Shown: in pieces, positions 8,961 through 19,490 of the stretch
Layout: each line of letters opens with the position of its first letter
Numbering within the stretch: position 1 is the first letter of the stretch
DNA from: Levilactobacillus spicheri DSM 15429
GTDB taxonomy: Bacteria > Bacillota > Bacilli > Lactobacillales > Lactobacillaceae
Length of the DNA stretch: 64,000 nt
Direction: 5' to 3'
Assembly: GCF_001435095.1 (NCBI RefSeq)
Contig: NZ_AZFC01000035.1
Location: 124,001 to 188,000 of the forward strand
The notes under the pieces: model-generated
Told to the model about the DNA's origin: nothing
The model's input: only the letters and a program-made list of their open reading frames with translations
The model's database searches: none
Made by a program: the position numbers and the translations under genes

Positions 8961-9828
8961 CGGCAGCACCCCCCTGGGGCCACTGTGCGGCCAACTGAGC
9001 GGCTAATTCGTCCGCCGTCAGTGGGAGACCCTGGGGCCAGTGAACGCCCTGTTGCGCCAATTTCTGGGCGAATTTCGTTGCCCGGGGCACGTCCAGGTCA
9101 TTGGCCCGTAACCAGTCGGGGTCGCCAAAGATCTCCCGGGGGGTGCCGGTCTTCAGGAGCCGCCCCTGCCGCATAACGGCGACCTGATCGGCGTACTGGG
9201 CAACGTCTTCCATCTGGTGGGTCACCAGGACGATGGTCAGCCCCTGCTCCCGGTGTAACCGGTCAAACAAGGCCATCATCTCCTGCCGTCCCTGGGGGTC
9301 CAGCCCTGCCGTGGGTTCATCGAGCACCAGGACCTGCGGGTGCATGGCCAGGACCCCGGCAATGGCGACCCGCCGCATCTGGCCCCCGGAGAGATCAAAC
9401 GGCGACCGCTGCGCATAGCTGGGGTCGAGCCCCACCGTGGTCAGCATCTCATCGGCTAATTGCCGGGCCGCGTCCGGGGCCATGCCAAAGTTTTGGGGCC
9501 CAAAGGCGATATCCTGTTGAATCGTCTCCTCGAACAGTTGGCTTTCCGGAAATTGAAACACCATGCCCACGTGTTGCCGCAGCGGCTTGAGGTCCGCGTT
9601 GGTCGTGGTCGGCGTGACGGTGAACGCATCAATGGTCAGTTCACCCCGGGTGGGCTTGAGCAACGCGTTCAGTTGCTGAATCAGCGTCGATTTGCCGCTC
9701 CCGGTATGACCGATGATGGCCAGGTAGCCGTGATCCGGCACGTGCAGGTTGATGTCCTGCAGGGCGGGCGTGGCGAGGGGCGTGCCCGCTTGATAAGTAT
9801 AGTCTACGTGTTTAAAAGTGATCGACAC
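8953..9828 (-). CDS. ecfA2: ECF transporter ATPase EcfA2
   Basis: One of two ATPase subunits that power vitamin and metal uptake through ECF transporters. Walker [10 protein letters not shown] (about residues 40-48), signature [13 protein letters not shown], Walker [14 protein letters not shown] and the switch His in VTHQMEDV are all intact. I prefer the GTG at 9828 ([12 protein letters not shown]) because GGAGG lies 7 nt before it; another GTG two codons earlier touches the ribosome site. Its start lies 25 nt inside the end of ecfA1. About 291 residues. Confidence 0.95.
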   Translation of the reverse strand: MSITFKHVDYTYQAGTPLATPALQDINLHVPDHGYLAIIGHTGSGKSTLIQQLNALLKPTRGELTIDAFTVTPTTTNADLKPLRQHVGMVFQFPESQLFEETIQQDIAFGPQNFGMAPDAARQLADEMLTTVGLDPSYAQRSPFDLSGGQMRRVAIAGVLAMHPQVLVLDEPTAGLDPQGRQEMMALFDRLHREQGLTIVLVTHQMEDVAQYADQVAVMRQGRLLKTGTPREIFGDPDWLRANDLDVPRATKFAQKLAQQGVHWPQGLPLTADELAAQLAAQWPQGGAADV

Positions 9829-10643
9829 AACCACGCCTCCATTTCTGCGGTGGTCTGGTAACCATCCGGCGGGGTAATCCCCCGCTGACGCAGGGCATCC
9901 GCTAGCTTAGTGGTAAAGGGCACGTCCAGTCCCAGGGCCACCAACCGGCTGCCCTGGGCAAAGATGGTCGCCGGCGGGGCCTCCTGAACCAGGTGACCAT
10001 CGTCGATCACCAGGACCCGGTCGGCCTGCGCTGCCTCATCAATATCGTGAGTAATCGAGATGACCGTCAGGTGCTGCTGTTGATGCAACTGCCGTACCAA
10101 CGCCAGCATGTCTTGCCGGCCCCGGGGATCCAGCATACTGGTGGCCTCATCCAAAATCAGAATTTGGGGGGCGATGGCCACGATCCCCGCCAACGCGACC
10201 CGCTGCTTCTGGCCCCCCGAGAGCGAACTGGGCTCCCGGTGCGCAAAGTCCTGCATGCCCACCGCCTGTAAGGCCTGCTGAACCCGGGGCACCATTTCCT
10301 CCCGCGAAAGTTGCCGGTTTTCCAGGCCAAAGGCGACGTCGTCTTCGACCGTGGCACCAACGAACTGGTTATCGGGATTCTGGAAAATCATGCCGATCTG
10401 CTCCCGGACGGTCCAGACGGTGGCCGGCGTCAAGGCAACGCCGCCGACCGTGATGCTCCCCTGCTTAAAGGGTAATAAGCCATCAATCGCCCGGGCGAGG
10501 GTCGATTTACCGCTCCCGTTATGGCCGACGATTGCCAACCACTCCCCCTGTTCCACGTCAAAACTGACCTGATCCAAGGCAGCGTGGCCGGTACTCTCGG
10601 GATATTCGTATGAAAGTTGTTGTACTTGAATGATCTGTGCCAC
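9804..10643 (-). CDS. ecfA1: ECF transporter ATPase EcfA1
   Basis: Partner ATPase of EcfA2, 279 residues. Walker [11 protein letters not shown]-loop [15 protein letters not shown], signature [13 protein letters not shown], Walker [14 protein letters not shown], and the switch SITHDIDEA are present; the [16 protein letters not shown] stretch is typical of EcfA1. Starts at GTG after AAGGGGG. First gene of ecfA1-ecfA2-ecfT-truA, directly downstream of rplQ and the L17DE-like RNA region; no clear separate promoter was found, so read-through from the alpha operon is possible. Confidence 0.95.
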   Translation of the reverse strand: MAQIIQVQQLSYEYPESTGHAALDQVSFDVEQGEWLAIVGHNGSGKSTLARAIDGLLPFKQGSITVGGVALTPATVWTVREQIGMIFQNPDNQFVGATVEDDVAFGLENRQLSREEMVPRVQQALQAVGMQDFAHREPSSLSGGQKQRVALAGIVAIAPQILILDEATSMLDPRGRQDMLALVRQLHQQQHLTVISITHDIDEAAQADRVLVIDDGHLVQEAPPATIFAQGSRLVALGLDVPFTTKLADALRQRGITPPDGYQTTAEMEAWLCRSLLNT

Positions 10644-10750
10644 CCGTATCGCGACCCCCTTAAAAAGTCACCGCTAATTATACCAAAGAAACCCGGTTCC
10701 GCGTAGTCCTCCACCCAAAATCCGGGAAGTCCCGCAGAAAAAAAGGGTAC

Positions 10751-10860
10751 AAAAAAATCACTAACGAATCAGCGGCGCTGAGGCTTTCGCCCCCATTCAA
10801 GCTAGACTCGGGGAAATCCCATCATCATAACGCTCTATACCACATGACCCTAGTGATTTA
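10751..10860 (-). ncRNA. Candidate L17 downstream element (L17DE) RNA between rplQ and ecfA1
   Basis: The minus strand begins AAATCACTA (10851-10859) and ends TTAGTGATT (10757-10765) followed by a T-run, a 9-bp closing stem round about 85 nt. Inside lie a GGC-GAAA-GCC tetraloop hairpin, CAGC-GC-GCTG, and the GGGATTTCCC pairing. A conserved RNA of unknown function, L17DE, is described right after rplQ in lactic acid bacteria and Listeria. Position and architecture fit; the match to its consensus was not computed. The T-run also lets it act as a terminator. Confidence 0.6.
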
Positions 10861-10924
10861 TGTGTTACCTATTGCCGCACGCTACGGAGGCGCGACCAGC
10901 CCGAAAACGTTCCCTAATCAGAGA

Positions 10925-11308
10925 TTAGTCAACGAATTCCAAGATTGCCATTGCAGCACCATCACCGCGACGAGGCATCGTCTTTAAGATCCGCGTGTAA
11001 CCACCGTTACGATCCGCGTACTTCGGTGCTAATTCGCTGAACAACTTTTGCAGTGCAGAAGTAACCTTGATGTCATCGCCGTCTTCCTTAACATCTGCAA
11101 CCACGTTCCGGACGAAGCCAGCAGCTTGCCGCCGGGCGTGTAAGTCGCCTTGCTTACCCAAGGTAATCATCTTATCCGCAGTCTTGCGAACTTCCTTGGC
11201 GCGTGCTTCGGTCGTTTCGATGCGACCGTTTAAGATCAAACTAGTGGTCAAGTCGCGCAGTAACGCCTTACGTTGAGAACTAGTCCGTTGTAATTTACGG
11301 TAACTCAT
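10925..11308 (-). CDS. rplQ: 50S ribosomal protein L17
   Basis: Large-subunit protein near the peptide exit tunnel, 127 residues. [20 protein letters not shown] at the start and the GGYTRILK motif near the C-terminus are diagnostic; most homologues have G in place of Q at position 7 (YRKLG), a minor variation. Last gene of the alpha operon, 30 nt after rpoA. Confidence 0.98.
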   Translation of the reverse strand: MSYRKLQRTSSQRKALLRDLTTSLILNGRIETTEARAKEVRKTADKMITLGKQGDLHARRQAAGFVRNVVADVKEDGDDIKVTSALQKLFSELAPKYADRNGGYTRILKTMPRRGDGAAMAILEFVD

Positions 11309-11338
11309 AACCAGAAACCCTCCTTTGAGTGTCTAAAA

Positions 11339-12289
11339 TTAGTCTTCTTTCCGAAGTGACAAACCGAGATCGGCTAACTTTGCCTTAACTTCTTCCAGGG
11401 ACTTGCGACCCAAGTTACGAACCTTCATCATGTCTGCTTCGGTCTTGTTAGTCAATTCTTGAACCGTGTTGATACCAGCACGCTTCAAACAGTTGTAAGA
11501 ACGAACGGACAAGTCGAGCTCTTCGATAGTCATCTCAAGCATCTTTTCCTTGTGCGTCTCTTCTTTTTCAACCATGATTTCAGCATTCTTCGCTTCATCC
11601 GTTAAGTCAACGAACATCGCTAAGTGCTCAGTCAAGATCTTGGCAGCCAATGAGATGGCCTCGCTAGGATTGATTGAACCGTTCGTCCAAACATCCAGGG
11701 TCAATTTATCGTAGTCAGCCCGTTGGCCAACCCGTGCATTCTCTACTTGGTAGTTAACCCGTTCGATTGGGGTGTAGATCGAATCAACAGCTAAAACACC
11801 AATTGGCATTTCCGTGTTCCGGGCTTTGTTTTCATCAGCGGAAACATAGCCCCGGCCCTTATCTGCTGTCATTCGCATGTGGAAGGTTGCCCCGTCAGCG
11901 ACCGTAGCAATGTACAGGTCTGGGTTCAACACATCAACATCCGCCCCTGCGACGATATCACCGGCAGTGACCTGTGCAGGCCCCTTAACGTTGATCTCCA
12001 TCGTTTCTTCCTGATCATCGGCGCCATTAAGCTTCAACGCAATCTTCTTGACGTTCAAGATAATCTGCGTAACGTCTTCAACGACGCCTTCGATAGTCGA
12101 AAACTCGTGCAGAACCCCGTCGATTTGAATGCTGGTGACGGCTGCACCAGGTAATGACGAAAGTAGAATCCGACGTAATGAGTTCCCTAAGGTAGTCCCA
12201 TAACCCCGTTCCAGCGGTTCAACAACGAACTTGCCGTAATTGCTGCTTTCATCAATTTTATGAATGTTAGGCTTTTCAAATTCAATCAT
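11339..12289 (-). CDS. rpoA: DNA-directed RNA polymerase subunit alpha
   Basis: Assembly platform of RNA polymerase. 316 residues. The N-terminal dimerisation domain carries [24 protein letters not shown] (about residues 26-49); after a flexible linker the C-terminal domain starts at about residue 250 and holds [17 protein letters not shown] and [16 protein letters not shown], the helices that bind UP elements and activators. Part of rpsM-rpsK-rpoA-rplQ. Ribosome site GGGG is 12-13 nt from the ATG, somewhat long. Confidence 0.98.
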   Translation of the reverse strand: MIEFEKPNIHKIDESSNYGKFVVEPLERGYGTTLGNSLRRILLSSLPGAAVTSIQIDGVLHEFSTIEGVVEDVTQIILNVKKIALKLNGADDQEETMEINVKGPAQVTAGDIVAGADVDVLNPDLYIATVADGATFHMRMTADKGRGYVSADENKARNTEMPIGVLAVDSIYTPIERVNYQVENARVGQRADYDKLTLDVWTNGSINPSEAISLAAKILTEHLAMFVDLTDEAKNAEIMVEKEETHKEKMLEMTIEELDLSVRSYNCLKRAGINTVQELTNKTEADMMKVRNLGRKSLEEVKAKLADLGLSLRKED

Positions 12290-12375
12290 TCTTATCGTTT
12301 ACCCCTTTCAAACCGCGTTGAGCTCCCATAAGTCAATCCCATCATGAAGGAGACCTTCATAAATGAAACGCTCAT

Positions 12376-12765
12376 TTAGACCCGACGACGCTTTGGAGGA
12401 CGAGTACCGTTATGAGGCACTGGCGTCACGTCACGAATTGCCGTAACTTCGATACCAGTTGCTTGGATAGCACGGATAGCAGCTTCACGTCCTGAACCAG
12501 GACCCTTAACAGCAACTTCAACGGACTTAACACCGTGTTCCATAGATGCCTTAGCAGCAGCTTCGGCAGCCATTTGTGCGGCGAATGGCGTTGACTTCCG
12601 ACTACCCTTGAAACCCAAGGCACCGGCGGATGACCACGCAATAGCGTTCCCTTGAACGTCGGTGATCATTACTAAAGTATTGTTAAACGTAGCATGAATG
12701 TGCGCAACACCGGATTCAATATTCTTCTTGACCCGACGCTTGCGACTAGTTCTTCTAGTAGCCAT
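12376..12765 (-). CDS. rpsK: 30S ribosomal protein S11
   Basis: Platform protein that lines the mRNA exit channel, 129 residues. Typical features: basic N-terminus, [42 protein letters not shown] and the invariant C-terminus [12 protein letters not shown], whose Asn is the site of isoaspartate formation in other bacteria. 26 nt downstream of rpsM. Confidence 0.98.
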   Translation of the reverse strand: MATRRTSRKRRVKKNIESGVAHIHATFNNTLVMITDVQGNAIAWSSAGALGFKGSRKSTPFAAQMAAEAAAKASMEHGVKSVEVAVKGPGSGREAAIRAIQATGIEVTAIRDVTPVPHNGTRPPKRRRV

Positions 12766-12791
12766 AAAAGTTTGTAACCTCCCTTACTTAA

Positions 12792-13157
12792 TTACTTCTT
12801 CTTCCCGGCAATCGATACGGCTTTACCCTTACGAGTGCGGGCGTTGTTCTTGGTATGTTGACCGCGAACTGGTAAACCGCGACGGTGACGCATTCCACGG
12901 TAAGAACCCATTTCTTGCAGACCCTTGATGTTTAAGCTGACTTCACGACGTAAGTCACCTTCAACTTTGTACTTATCAACTTCTGCACGAATCTTGTCTT
13001 CTTGGTCTGGCGTTAAATCGCGAACCCGAACGTCTTCGGAAACACCGGCATCGGCAACGATCTTGTGCGCCGTGTTGATACCAATTCCGAAAATGTAGGT
13101 CAAACCATAAGCGATACGCTTATCACGTGGTAAATCCACTCCAGCAATACGTGGCAT
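12792..13157 (-). CDS. rpsM: 30S ribosomal protein S13
   Basis: Head protein bridging to L5 and touching the P-site tRNA through its C-terminal tail ([14 protein letters not shown]). 121 residues from the ATG at 13157, which has AGGAGGTG upstream; an in-frame GTG three codons earlier lies inside that ribosome site and is rejected. [15 protein letters not shown] and [18 protein letters not shown] are characteristic. Confidence 0.98.
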   Translation of the reverse strand: MPRIAGVDLPRDKRIAYGLTYIFGIGINTAHKIVADAGVSEDVRVRDLTPDQEDKIRAEVDKYKVEGDLRREVSLNIKGLQEMGSYRGMRHRRGLPVRGQHTKNNARTRKGKAVSIAGKKK

Positions 13158-13182
13158 TACTTGCACCTCCTGTTAAATTAAA

Positions 13183-13302
13183 TTACTTACCCTGGCGTTG
13201 TTTGTGCTTAGGGTTGGCAGAGCAAATGATCATTACTCGACCCTTACGCTTGATAACCTTGCAGTGTTCGCACATTGGCTTAACTGATGGTCTTACTTTC
13301 AT
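13183..13302 (-). CDS. rpmJ: 50S ribosomal protein L36
   Basis: 39-residue zinc-ribbon protein of the large subunit. Reading [14 protein letters not shown] onward gives Cys11, Cys14, Cys27 and His33, the zinc ligands of the C+ form of L36. It lies between infA and rpsM, as usual in the alpha operon, with a good AGGAGGGT ribosome site. Confidence 0.97.
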   Translation of the reverse strand: MKVRPSVKPMCEHCKVIKRKGRVMIICSANPKHKQRQGK

Positions 13303-13332
13303 GATAACCCTCCTACTTCTGTCGCCAACCGG

Positions 13333-13551
13333 TTACTTGAAACGATACGTAATCCGGCCTTTAGACAAGTCATACGGTGACATTTCAACAGTTACTCGAT
13401 CACCAGGCAGAATCCGAATGTAGTGCATCCGGATCTTACCAGAAACGTGAGCGAGAATCTCATGACCGTTTTCTAATTCGACTCGAAACATCGCGTTTGG
13501 TAAAGTTTCGGTAACTTTACCTTCAACTTCAATGACATCGCTTTTCGCCAC
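13333..13551 (-). CDS. infA: Translation initiation factor IF-1
   Basis: OB-fold factor that occupies the ribosomal A site during initiation. Starting at the GTG at 13551, 7-8 nt after GGGAGGT, gives 72 residues ([15 protein letters not shown]...), the family length. The open frame continues 33 codons upstream through a hairpin-rich leader, which I exclude. [19 protein letters not shown] and KGRITYRFK are typical. Starts the infA-rpmJ-rpsM-rpsK-rpoA-rplQ cluster. Confidence 0.97.
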   Translation of the reverse strand: MAKSDVIEVEGKVTETLPNAMFRVELENGHEILAHVSGKIRMHYIRILPGDRVTVEMSPYDLSKGRITYRFK

Positions 13552-13665
13552 GAAAGTACCTCCCTTTTGATTGCGTAAAACTACGCGGAAAAGCGGTGGG
13601 AACACGGTTGTCTTCCCACCGAGCACCTGCGAATTGCGACAGCGCGCCATTTACAGGCTAAACCT

Positions 13666-13694
13666 GAATAAGCTTACCATAATTCCCTTGACAA
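13666..13694 (-). promoter_or_regulatory. Possible internal promoter and leader hairpins before infA
   Basis: TTGTCA, 17 nt, TTATTC on the minus strand in the 169-nt gap between adk and infA. Downstream follow two hairpins: GGTGGGAA paired with TTCCCACC, and GCGTA with TACGC, just before the infA ribosome site. The -10 is weak, so this could instead be only an RNA processing or attenuation region. Confidence 0.35.
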
Positions 13695-13720
13695 GGCAAG
13701 AAGAGTGTTGGCTTAACAGC

Positions 13721-14380
13721 TTAGAGGCTCTTGAGGATCTTTTCGATGTCGACGTAAACGTCATCGATGTCCCGATCGCCATCAACGGTGTACAACAGGT
13801 GCTTCTGGGTGTAGTAATCAACCAATGGCGTGTTCATCTTCAGATTAACCGCCAGCCGATTCTTCACCGTTTCCGGCTTGTCGTCTTCCCGTTGGTAGAA
13901 GTCATGGCCGCCACAGACATCACAGGTGCCTGCGACTTTAGGATTATTGTAGAGCTTGTGGTAGGTTGCCCCACAAGTCCGGCAGATGTACCGCCCGGAT
14001 AACCGTTCTACCAATACGTCTGGCTCAACATGAATGTTGATCACGGCATTGATCGTCCGGTCCAATTCGGGGCCAAAGCTGTCCAATGCTTCAGCTTGGG
14101 CCAGTGAACGAGGGAACCCGTCCAACATGAAACCGTCCTTGGTGTCATCCTGCGCTAAGCGATCCTTCACGATTCCGTTGGTCACTTCGTCGGGAACCAA
14201 TTCACCTTTGTCGATGAACTTCTTCGCGGCAACGCCCATTTCGGTTTCGTTCTTCATCGCGTCACGGAAGATGTCCCCCGTGGAGATGTGTGGTAAGTGG
14301 AACTCTTCAATAATCTTTTGAGCCTGGGTCCCTTTACCGGCACCTGGCAGACCCATGAGAATCAAGTTCATTGCTGTCAT
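13721..14380 (-). CDS. adk: Adenylate kinase
   Basis: Interconverts ATP + AMP and 2 ADP in the cytosol. 219 residues from the ATG at 14380, which has GAGGAG 7 nt upstream; the frame is open further up without a ribosome site. P-loop [10 protein letters not shown] (residues about 9-18), NMP-binding segment with [10 protein letters not shown], and a LID with C-x2-C (CRTCG) and C-x2-C (CDVCG), so a zinc-binding Gram-positive [16 protein letters not shown] is conserved. Follows secY in the spc operon, as in most Firmicutes. Confidence 0.97.
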   Translation of the reverse strand: MTAMNLILMGLPGAGKGTQAQKIIEEFHLPHISTGDIFRDAMKNETEMGVAAKKFIDKGELVPDEVTNGIVKDRLAQDDTKDGFMLDGFPRSLAQAEALDSFGPELDRTINAVINIHVEPDVLVERLSGRYICRTCGATYHKLYNNPKVAGTCDVCGGHDFYQREDDKPETVKNRLAVNLKMNTPLVDYYTQKHLLYTVDGDRDIDDVYVDIEKILKSL

Positions 14381-14464
14381 GTTCAAACTCCTCGTTTCGT
14401 AAACTTCGCCTGAAATACACAAGCAGGTGTGCCAAAAGGATTCAACACACCCGCTGGAAACTCA

Positions 14465-15775
14465 TTAAGCTGGTTCTGGATCTTGGATAAAGCCAACGTA
14501 TTCGCGCTTCATCATTAATCCGTCAACTTGACGCATCGTTTCGATGGCCACACCAACCACGATTAAGAGGCTAGTTCCCCCTAACCCGATCGACTCATCT
14601 AAGTCCCACAGGTTTTGGGCTAACAACGGAATCAAGGATACGAATCCTAGGAAGAGGGCCCCAACCGTGCTGAGGCGCATCAACAAGCTAGAAACGTATG
14701 ACTGCGTTTCGTGACCAGGCCAGACACCCGGAATGTAGCTCCCCTGCTTTTGCAGGTTCTCGGCTAACTTTTCGGGGTTCACTTGGACGAACGCGTAGAA
14801 GAACGTGAACACAATGATCAGAACGGTGTACAAAATGGCGCCGTCGAGCGTTTGCATATTGAAAATATCCGATAAGGTTTGGTACCACGCATCTTGCGAG
14901 TGCGAGTTTTGGAACGCCATCAAAATAGTTTGTGGCGTCGCAATAAACGAACTAGCGAAGATGACTGGGATAACCCCAGCGACGTTCACCTTTAATGGTA
15001 AGTAGCTGCTATCTGGCGAACCAGATACCCGCCGCGTGTACTGAATCGGTACCCGCCGTTCGGCTTGTTGGACCCACGTTACGAACGTAACGATGATCAA
15101 AACAACCACGATCAGCGCGATAATGAACAGGACACTTTGCCATAAAGTACCCTTATCCGCATCAACAAAATAAGTTTGGTAGAGTTGGTAAACCGACTTC
15201 GGTGTCCGGGCAATAATCCCGGCAAAGATAATCATCGAAATCCCGTTACCTAATCCGCGGTCGGTAATCATATCACCCATCCAGGTGGTCAACATCGTCC
15301 CACCGGTCAGGATTAACCCGATCGCTAAGTACGTTTGCACACTTGGGTTTTGAACCAGCTTCAATGAACTTAAGGCACTGAAACCAGCCGTGATCCCGAT
15401 GGATTGAACGAAAGCCAAAACAATCGCGAGATACCGCGTTGCTTGATTCAACTTCCGACGACCAACGTCACCTTGCTTACTCCATTCCACGAAACGAGGA
15501 ACGATGTCCATTTGTAGCAATTGAATAACGATTTGTGCAGTGATGTAGGGTGACACCCCCATCGCAAAGATGGAGTAGTTGGTCAACCCACCACCACTAA
15601 AGGTATCTAAAATACTAACCAATCCAGAAGACGCGACGCTTTGAAGGGCCTTCGCGTTAATGCCCGGAACCGTAATGTACGTTCCGAGACGAAAGACGAT
15701 CAAAACCAATAGAGTAAAGAGAATCTTATTACGAATGTCTTTAATCTTAAAGGCGTTTTTCAAGCTTGATAGCAT
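14465..15775 (-). CDS. secY: Protein translocase subunit SecY
   Basis: Pore-forming subunit of the Sec channel in the plasma membrane. 436 residues with ten hydrophobic spans, beginning [21 protein letters not shown]; the plug region is near SILDTFSGGGLTNYSIFAMG and a cytosolic loop carries AERRVPIQYTRR, both conserved. Its ATG shares one base with the rplO stop (TAATG), which couples translation of the two. Confidence 0.98.
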   Translation of the reverse strand: MLSSLKNAFKIKDIRNKILFTLLVLIVFRLGTYITVPGINAKALQSVASSGLVSILDTFSGGGLTNYSIFAMGVSPYITAQIVIQLLQMDIVPRFVEWSKQGDVGRRKLNQATRYLAIVLAFVQSIGITAGFSALSSLKLVQNPSVQTYLAIGLILTGGTMLTTWMGDMITDRGLGNGISMIIFAGIIARTPKSVYQLYQTYFVDADKGTLWQSVLFIIALIVVVLIIVTFVTWVQQAERRVPIQYTRRVSGSPDSSYLPLKVNVAGVIPVIFASSFIATPQTILMAFQNSHSQDAWYQTLSDIFNMQTLDGAILYTVLIIVFTFFYAFVQVNPEKLAENLQKQGSYIPGVWPGHETQSYVSSLLMRLSTVGALFLGFVSLIPLLAQNLWDLDESIGLGGTSLLIVVGVAIETMRQVDGLMMKREYVGFIQDPEPA

Positions 15776-16209
15776 TAAATCACCTCAGTCTTACCACCGG
15801 CAGCTTCGATTGCTTGACTAGCGGACTTGGAGAACTTAGCGGCCTTGACCGTCAATTTCTTCGTCAATTCGCCATTACCCAAGATCTTAATACCAGCCTT
15901 TTCGTTCTTCACGATACCAGCTTCAACTAAGGCAGCTGGCGTAACCTCTGCACCGTCATCAAAGACGTTCAAAGCAGATAAGTTTACAACAGCAAATTCC
16001 TTACGGTTAATGTTGGTAAACCCACGCTTTGGAATCCGACGGTACAATGGCATTTGGCCACCTTCAAAGCCCAAACGGGTCTTGCTACGTGCCTTTTGAC
16101 CCTTTTGGCCACGACCAGCAGTCTTACCGTTACCAGAAGAGTCACCACGACCAACCCGGTTACGGACCTTACGTGAGCCTTCAGCAGGTTTCAATTCATT
16201 CAACTTCAT
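15775..16209 (-). CDS. rplO: 50S ribosomal protein L15
   Basis: Large-subunit assembly protein, 144 residues from the ATG at 16209 ([14 protein letters not shown]). A GTG four codons upstream overlaps the AAGGAGG site and is less likely. The glycine-rich basic segment [19 protein letters not shown] and [18 protein letters not shown] are characteristic. Overlaps secY by one base. Confidence 0.98.
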   Translation of the reverse strand: MKLNELKPAEGSRKVRNRVGRGDSSGNGKTAGRGQKGQKARSKTRLGFEGGQMPLYRRIPKRGFTNINRKEFAVVNLSALNVFDDGAEVTPAALVEAGIVKNEKAGIKILGNGELTKKLTVKAAKFSKSASQAIEAAGGKTEVI

Positions 16210-16244
16210 GCTATTGCGCACCTCCTTATTTAATGATATGAGTA

Positions 16245-16427
16245 CTACTTAACTTCTTCAACCTTGATCAAGTGGGCGATTTGGAAAAGCGCACCACGAG
16301 TAGCTTCGTTGTCGGGTTGTAAAACAGAGCTGTTAACCCGCTTTAAGCCCATTGCTTCAACGATTTTACGCTGTTTAGGGAGACGGTGAGCAGCACTATG
16401 AATTAAAGTAACTTTCAATTGAGCCAT
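16245..16427 (-). CDS. rpmD: 50S ribosomal protein L30
   Basis: 60-residue large-subunit protein; [21 protein letters not shown] and the GLKRVNSSV turn are typical. Sits 14 nt after rpsE and 35 nt before rplO, the usual spc order. Confidence 0.97.
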   Translation of the reverse strand: MAQLKVTLIHSAAHRLPKQRKIVEAMGLKRVNSSVLQPDNEATRGALFQIAHLIKVEEVK

Positions 16428-16441
16428 CTTAGAACTCCTCC

Positions 16442-16945
16442 TTATTCAGCTAAGTGTTGAAGTGAGACACCACGGAGGGCGGCAACTTCTTCAGCACGCT
16501 TTAATTGTTCAAGACCAGCAAAAGTGGCCCGAACAGCGTTAACAGGCGTGTTGGAACCTAAACGCTTCGAGGTAACATCGGCAACACCGGCTAATTCCAT
16601 GACGGAACGAACGGCACCACCCGCAGTAACCCCAGAACCTTCAGCAGCGGGCTTCAACAAGATCTTCCCACCACCGTAGTTTCCAATAGTTTCGTGAGGA
16701 ATGGTCGTTCCCACGATTGGAACTTCAATCAGGTTCTTCCGAGCGGCTTCAACGGCCTTACGGATAGCTTCGGGAACTTCTTGTGCTTTACCAGTACCGA
16801 AGCCAACGTGACCGTTCTTATCGCCGACAATGACAAGAGCAGCAAATCGCAGACGACGACCACCTTTAACAACCTTCGTAATCCGGTTGATAGCAACGAC
16901 GTTGTCTTCTAGTTCCAACTTGTCGGGATCAATAAACTTTGCCAT
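16442..16945 (-). CDS. rpsE: 30S ribosomal protein S5
   Basis: Decoding-fidelity and helicase-related protein at the mRNA entry tunnel, 167 residues. [19 protein letters not shown] is the N-terminal double-stranded RNA-binding part, where spectinomycin resistance changes map in other species; no unusual residue stands out here. [17 protein letters not shown] and [13 protein letters not shown] follow. 22 nt after rplR. Confidence 0.98.
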   Translation of the reverse strand: MAKFIDPDKLELEDNVVAINRITKVVKGGRRLRFAALVIVGDKNGHVGFGTGKAQEVPEAIRKAVEAARKNLIEVPIVGTTIPHETIGNYGGGKILLKPAAEGSGVTAGGAVRSVMELAGVADVTSKRLGSNTPVNAVRATFAGLEQLKRAEEVAALRGVSLQHLAE

Positions 16946-16967
16946 GTGTGGTTATTCCTCCTTACTA

Positions 16968-17324
16968 TTAAAATTTAAGCCCGTTTTCACGAGCAGCTTC
17001 CGCAAGCGCTTGAACACGGCCATGGTACAAGTACCCGCCACGGTCAAACACAACATTTTCAATCTTCTTTTCAACGGCACGCTTGGCAACTAAAGCACCG
17101 ACAGCCTTGGCTTGTTCGGTCTTGTTGTCACCATTAACGCCATCGTCTAACGTCGAGGCACTAACAAGCGTTACACCCGCTACGTCATCAATTACTTGAG
17201 CGTAGATGTTTTTGTTAGAGCGGAATACGTTTAAGCGTGGGCGTTCTGCATTACCAGAAATTTTGTTCCGGACACGTCCATGACGCTTTTGACGCGTCTT
17301 GTTTTTATCTGGTTTCGTAATCAA
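16968..17324 (-). CDS. rplR: 50S ribosomal protein L18
   Basis: 5S rRNA-binding protein. I choose the TTG at 17324: AGAGG lies 8 nt upstream, and the product is then 118 residues ([19 protein letters not shown]), the family length. A GTG three codons upstream overlaps the ribosome site. The C-terminal [21 protein letters not shown] motif is diagnostic. Confidence 0.96.
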   Translation of the reverse strand: MITKPDKNKTRQKRHGRVRNKISGNAERPRLNVFRSNKNIYAQVIDDVAGVTLVSASTLDDGVNGDNKTEQAKAVGALVAKRAVEKKIENVVFDRGGYLYHGRVQALAEAARENGLKF

Positions 17325-17370
17325 AATAGTCACCTCTTTGAAAAATTTCAGCTGTTAGGCTGCTTTAAGT

Positions 17371-17907
17371 TTACTTACCGGTCTTACCTTCACGAATACG
17401 AACAAATTCGTTTTCGTAACGGATACCCTTACCCTTGTAAGGTTCTGGGGAACGAACGGCACGGACTTCAGCAGCGAAGTCGCCGACTTCTTGCTTGCTG
17501 ATACCAGCAATGTTGATGGTGGTGTTGTCTGGGACCTTGACTTCAAGGTCTTCAGGAACATCCATGTGAACGGGGTTGGAGTAACCAACGCTCAAGATCA
17601 GGTCTTTACCCTTCAATTGAACACGGTAACCAACACCGACAAGCTTCAAGGTCTTCGCAAAACCACTGACAACCCCTTCAACCATGTTGTTAAGGTTGGC
17701 ACGTTGCGTCCCATGTAAAGCCCGCATTTTGTTGTTATCGTTAGGACGATCGAAATCAACCGCACCGTCGCTAATCTTCATAGTAATGTCGGATGCAAAA
17801 GTCCGCGTTAAGGAACCCTTAGGACCCTTGACCGTAACTTGGTCCCCGTCGCGCTTAACTTCAACGCCGGCAGGAACAACAACCGTTTTATAACCAATAC
17901 GACTCAC
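17371..17907 (-). CDS. rplF: 50S ribosomal protein L6
   Basis: Two-domain 23S rRNA-binding protein near the factor-binding site, 178 residues. [17 protein letters not shown] at the start and the C-terminal signature [15 protein letters not shown] are diagnostic. In the spc operon between rpsH and rplR. Confidence 0.98.
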   Translation of the reverse strand: MSRIGYKTVVVPAGVEVKRDGDQVTVKGPKGSLTRTFASDITMKISDGAVDFDRPNDNNKMRALHGTQRANLNNMVEGVVSGFAKTLKLVGVGYRVQLKGKDLILSVGYSNPVHMDVPEDLEVKVPDNTTINIAGISKQEVGDFAAEVRAVRSPEPYKGKGIRYENEFVRIREGKTGK

Positions 17908-17936
17908 TGTAAGGCACCTCCTGTCTTTTTAAAGTT

Positions 17937-18335
17937 TTACCAAACGTAGGCGAGAACTTCGCCACCGATTTTCTTGGCCCGCGCTTCTTTATCAGTAATA
18001 ACCCCTTCAGAGGTGGAGATAATGGCGATACCTAAACCGTTCAATACCTTTGGTACAGCGTCGGCCTTTACGTAAGAACGTAAGCCGGGCTTTGAAATAC
18101 GCTTCAAACCACTGATGACACGTTGGTTATCCTTACCGTACTTCAAGAATACGCGGATAATGCCTTGCTTGTCGTCATCGATGTATTCAACGTTCCGGAT
18201 AAATCCTTCACGCTTCAAGATTTCAGCGATGTCACGCTTAATTTTAGATGCAGGTACTTCGAGTGATTCGTGACGCACCATGTTGGCGTTACGGATACGC
18301 GTCAGGAAGTCTGCAATAGGATCAGTCATGGACAT
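17937..18335 (-). CDS. rpsH: 30S ribosomal protein S8
   Basis: Central-domain 16S rRNA-binding protein and, in other bacteria, the translational repressor of the spc operon. 132 residues; [17 protein letters not shown] and the C-terminal [18 protein letters not shown] block are typical. The first ATG (GGGAGGG at 9 nt) is used, though a second ATG two codons on is possible. Confidence 0.98.
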   Translation of the reverse strand: MSMTDPIADFLTRIRNANMVRHESLEVPASKIKRDIAEILKREGFIRNVEYIDDDKQGIIRVFLKYGKDNQRVISGLKRISKPGLRSYVKADAVPKVLNGLGIAIISTSEGVITDKEARAKKIGGEVLAYVW

Positions 18336-18368
18336 TAACGTTTTCCCTCCCTTTGTTTAAAATTCGGT

Positions 18369-18554
18369 TTACCAGCTAGCCTTCTTCATGCCAGGAATTT
18401 GACCCTTGTGAGCCAATTCGCGGAGGCAGATACGGCAAAGGTGGAACTTTTGATAAACAGAGTGTGGACGTCCACAACGTTCGCAACGAGTATATGCTTG
18501 AGTAGAAAACTTCGCGGGACGCTTGTTCTTAGCAATTTGTGATTTCTTAGCCAA
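18369..18554 (-). CDS. rpsN: 30S ribosomal protein S14, zinc-binding type Z
   Basis: 61-residue short S14 with two CxxC pairs in [20 protein letters not shown], so the zinc-containing form typical of spc operons in Firmicutes. Many lactobacilli also have a longer zinc-free paralogue elsewhere; none is in the window. Lies between rplE and rpsH. Confidence 0.98.
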   Translation of the reverse strand: MAKKSQIAKNKRPAKFSTQAYTRCERCGRPHSVYQKFHLCRICLRELAHKGQIPGMKKASW

Positions 18555-18574
18555 TTTGTGTGAACCTCCTTCTA

Positions 18575-19117
18575 TTAGTGTGCAAACGGCATACCGAATT
18601 GAGCCAGTAATTCATGAGACTCTTCATCGGTGTTCGCCGTCGTAACGATCACGATGTCCAAACCACGGACACGGTTAACGTTATCAAAGTTGATTTCTGG
18701 GAAGATCAATTGTTCCTTAACCCCCAGCGTGTAGTTCCCGCGTCCATCAAAGGAACGGGTGCTAACACCGTGGAAGTCACGAACACGTGGCAATGACACG
18801 TTGATCAACTTGTCCAGGAATTCGTACATCCGGTCACCGCGAAGGGTAACCTTGGCCCCAATGGACATACCTTCACGAAGACGGAAGGTCGCGATTGACT
18901 TCTTGGCCTTAGTAACCAATGGCTTTTGACCAGAAATCAAACCGAGTTCTTCAACAGCTTCGTCCAGGTTCTTAGCGTTGGAGACAGCGTCACCAACACC
19001 CATGTTCAACACGATCTTGTCGATCTTTGGGGTTTGCATAACAGAACTGTAACTGAACTTTTCCATCATGGATGGCGTAATTTCATTTACGAACTTTTCT
19101 TTTAAACGAGTAGACAT
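18575..19117 (-). CDS. rplE: 50S ribosomal protein L5
   Basis: 5S rRNA-binding protein of the central protuberance that contacts S13 and P-site tRNA. 180 residues; [38 protein letters not shown] and the C-terminal [19 protein letters not shown] are characteristic. 20 nt before rpsN. Confidence 0.98.
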   Translation of the reverse strand: MSTRLKEKFVNEITPSMMEKFSYSSVMQTPKIDKIVLNMGVGDAVSNAKNLDEAVEELGLISGQKPLVTKAKKSIATFRLREGMSIGAKVTLRGDRMYEFLDKLINVSLPRVRDFHGVSTRSFDGRGNYTLGVKEQLIFPEINFDNVNRVRGLDIVIVTTANTDEESHELLAQFGMPFAH

Positions 19118-19142
19118 GAAATGTTATTCCTCCTTTCGCGGA

Positions 19143-19454
19143 TTATTTATCGATGGTTTCGCCGGACTTTTTCGCGAACCGGACTTTGTGACCATCTTCG
19201 ATACGAACGCCAAGCCGGGTTGGTTCGTTGTTCGAAGGATCGATAAGCATAACGTTGGATGCGTGAATTGGTGCTTCAACATCAAGGATGCCACCTTGAG
19301 GGTTCGATTGCGAAGCCTTTTGGTGTTTCTTGATCATGTTGACGCCTTTGACAATCACGCGGTTCTTAGCAGCCAAGACTTTGGAAACAGTACCTTCCTT
19401 GCCTTTGTCCTTGCCAGCGATCACGCGGACCTTGTCACCAGTTTTAATGAGCAT
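19143..19454 (-). CDS. rplX: 50S ribosomal protein L24
   Basis: Assembly-initiator protein with a KOW motif ([18 protein letters not shown]) at the N-terminus. 103 residues from the ATG at 19454, with AAGGAGG upstream; the longer frame start lies in the ribosome site. In spc order between rplN and rplE. Confidence 0.97.
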   Translation of the reverse strand: MLIKTGDKVRVIAGKDKGKEGTVSKVLAAKNRVIVKGVNMIKKHQKASQSNPQGGILDVEAPIHASNVMLIDPSNNEPTRLGVRIEDGHKVRFAKKSGETIDK

Positions 19455-19490
19455 TCCTGTGGGCACCTCCTTGTTAAAAACGATTCTTGA

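Noticed and set aside
13552-13650. 33-codon N-terminal extension of IF-1
   Set aside because: Covers the leader hairpins; IF-1 is 72 residues from the GTG with a good ribosome site.
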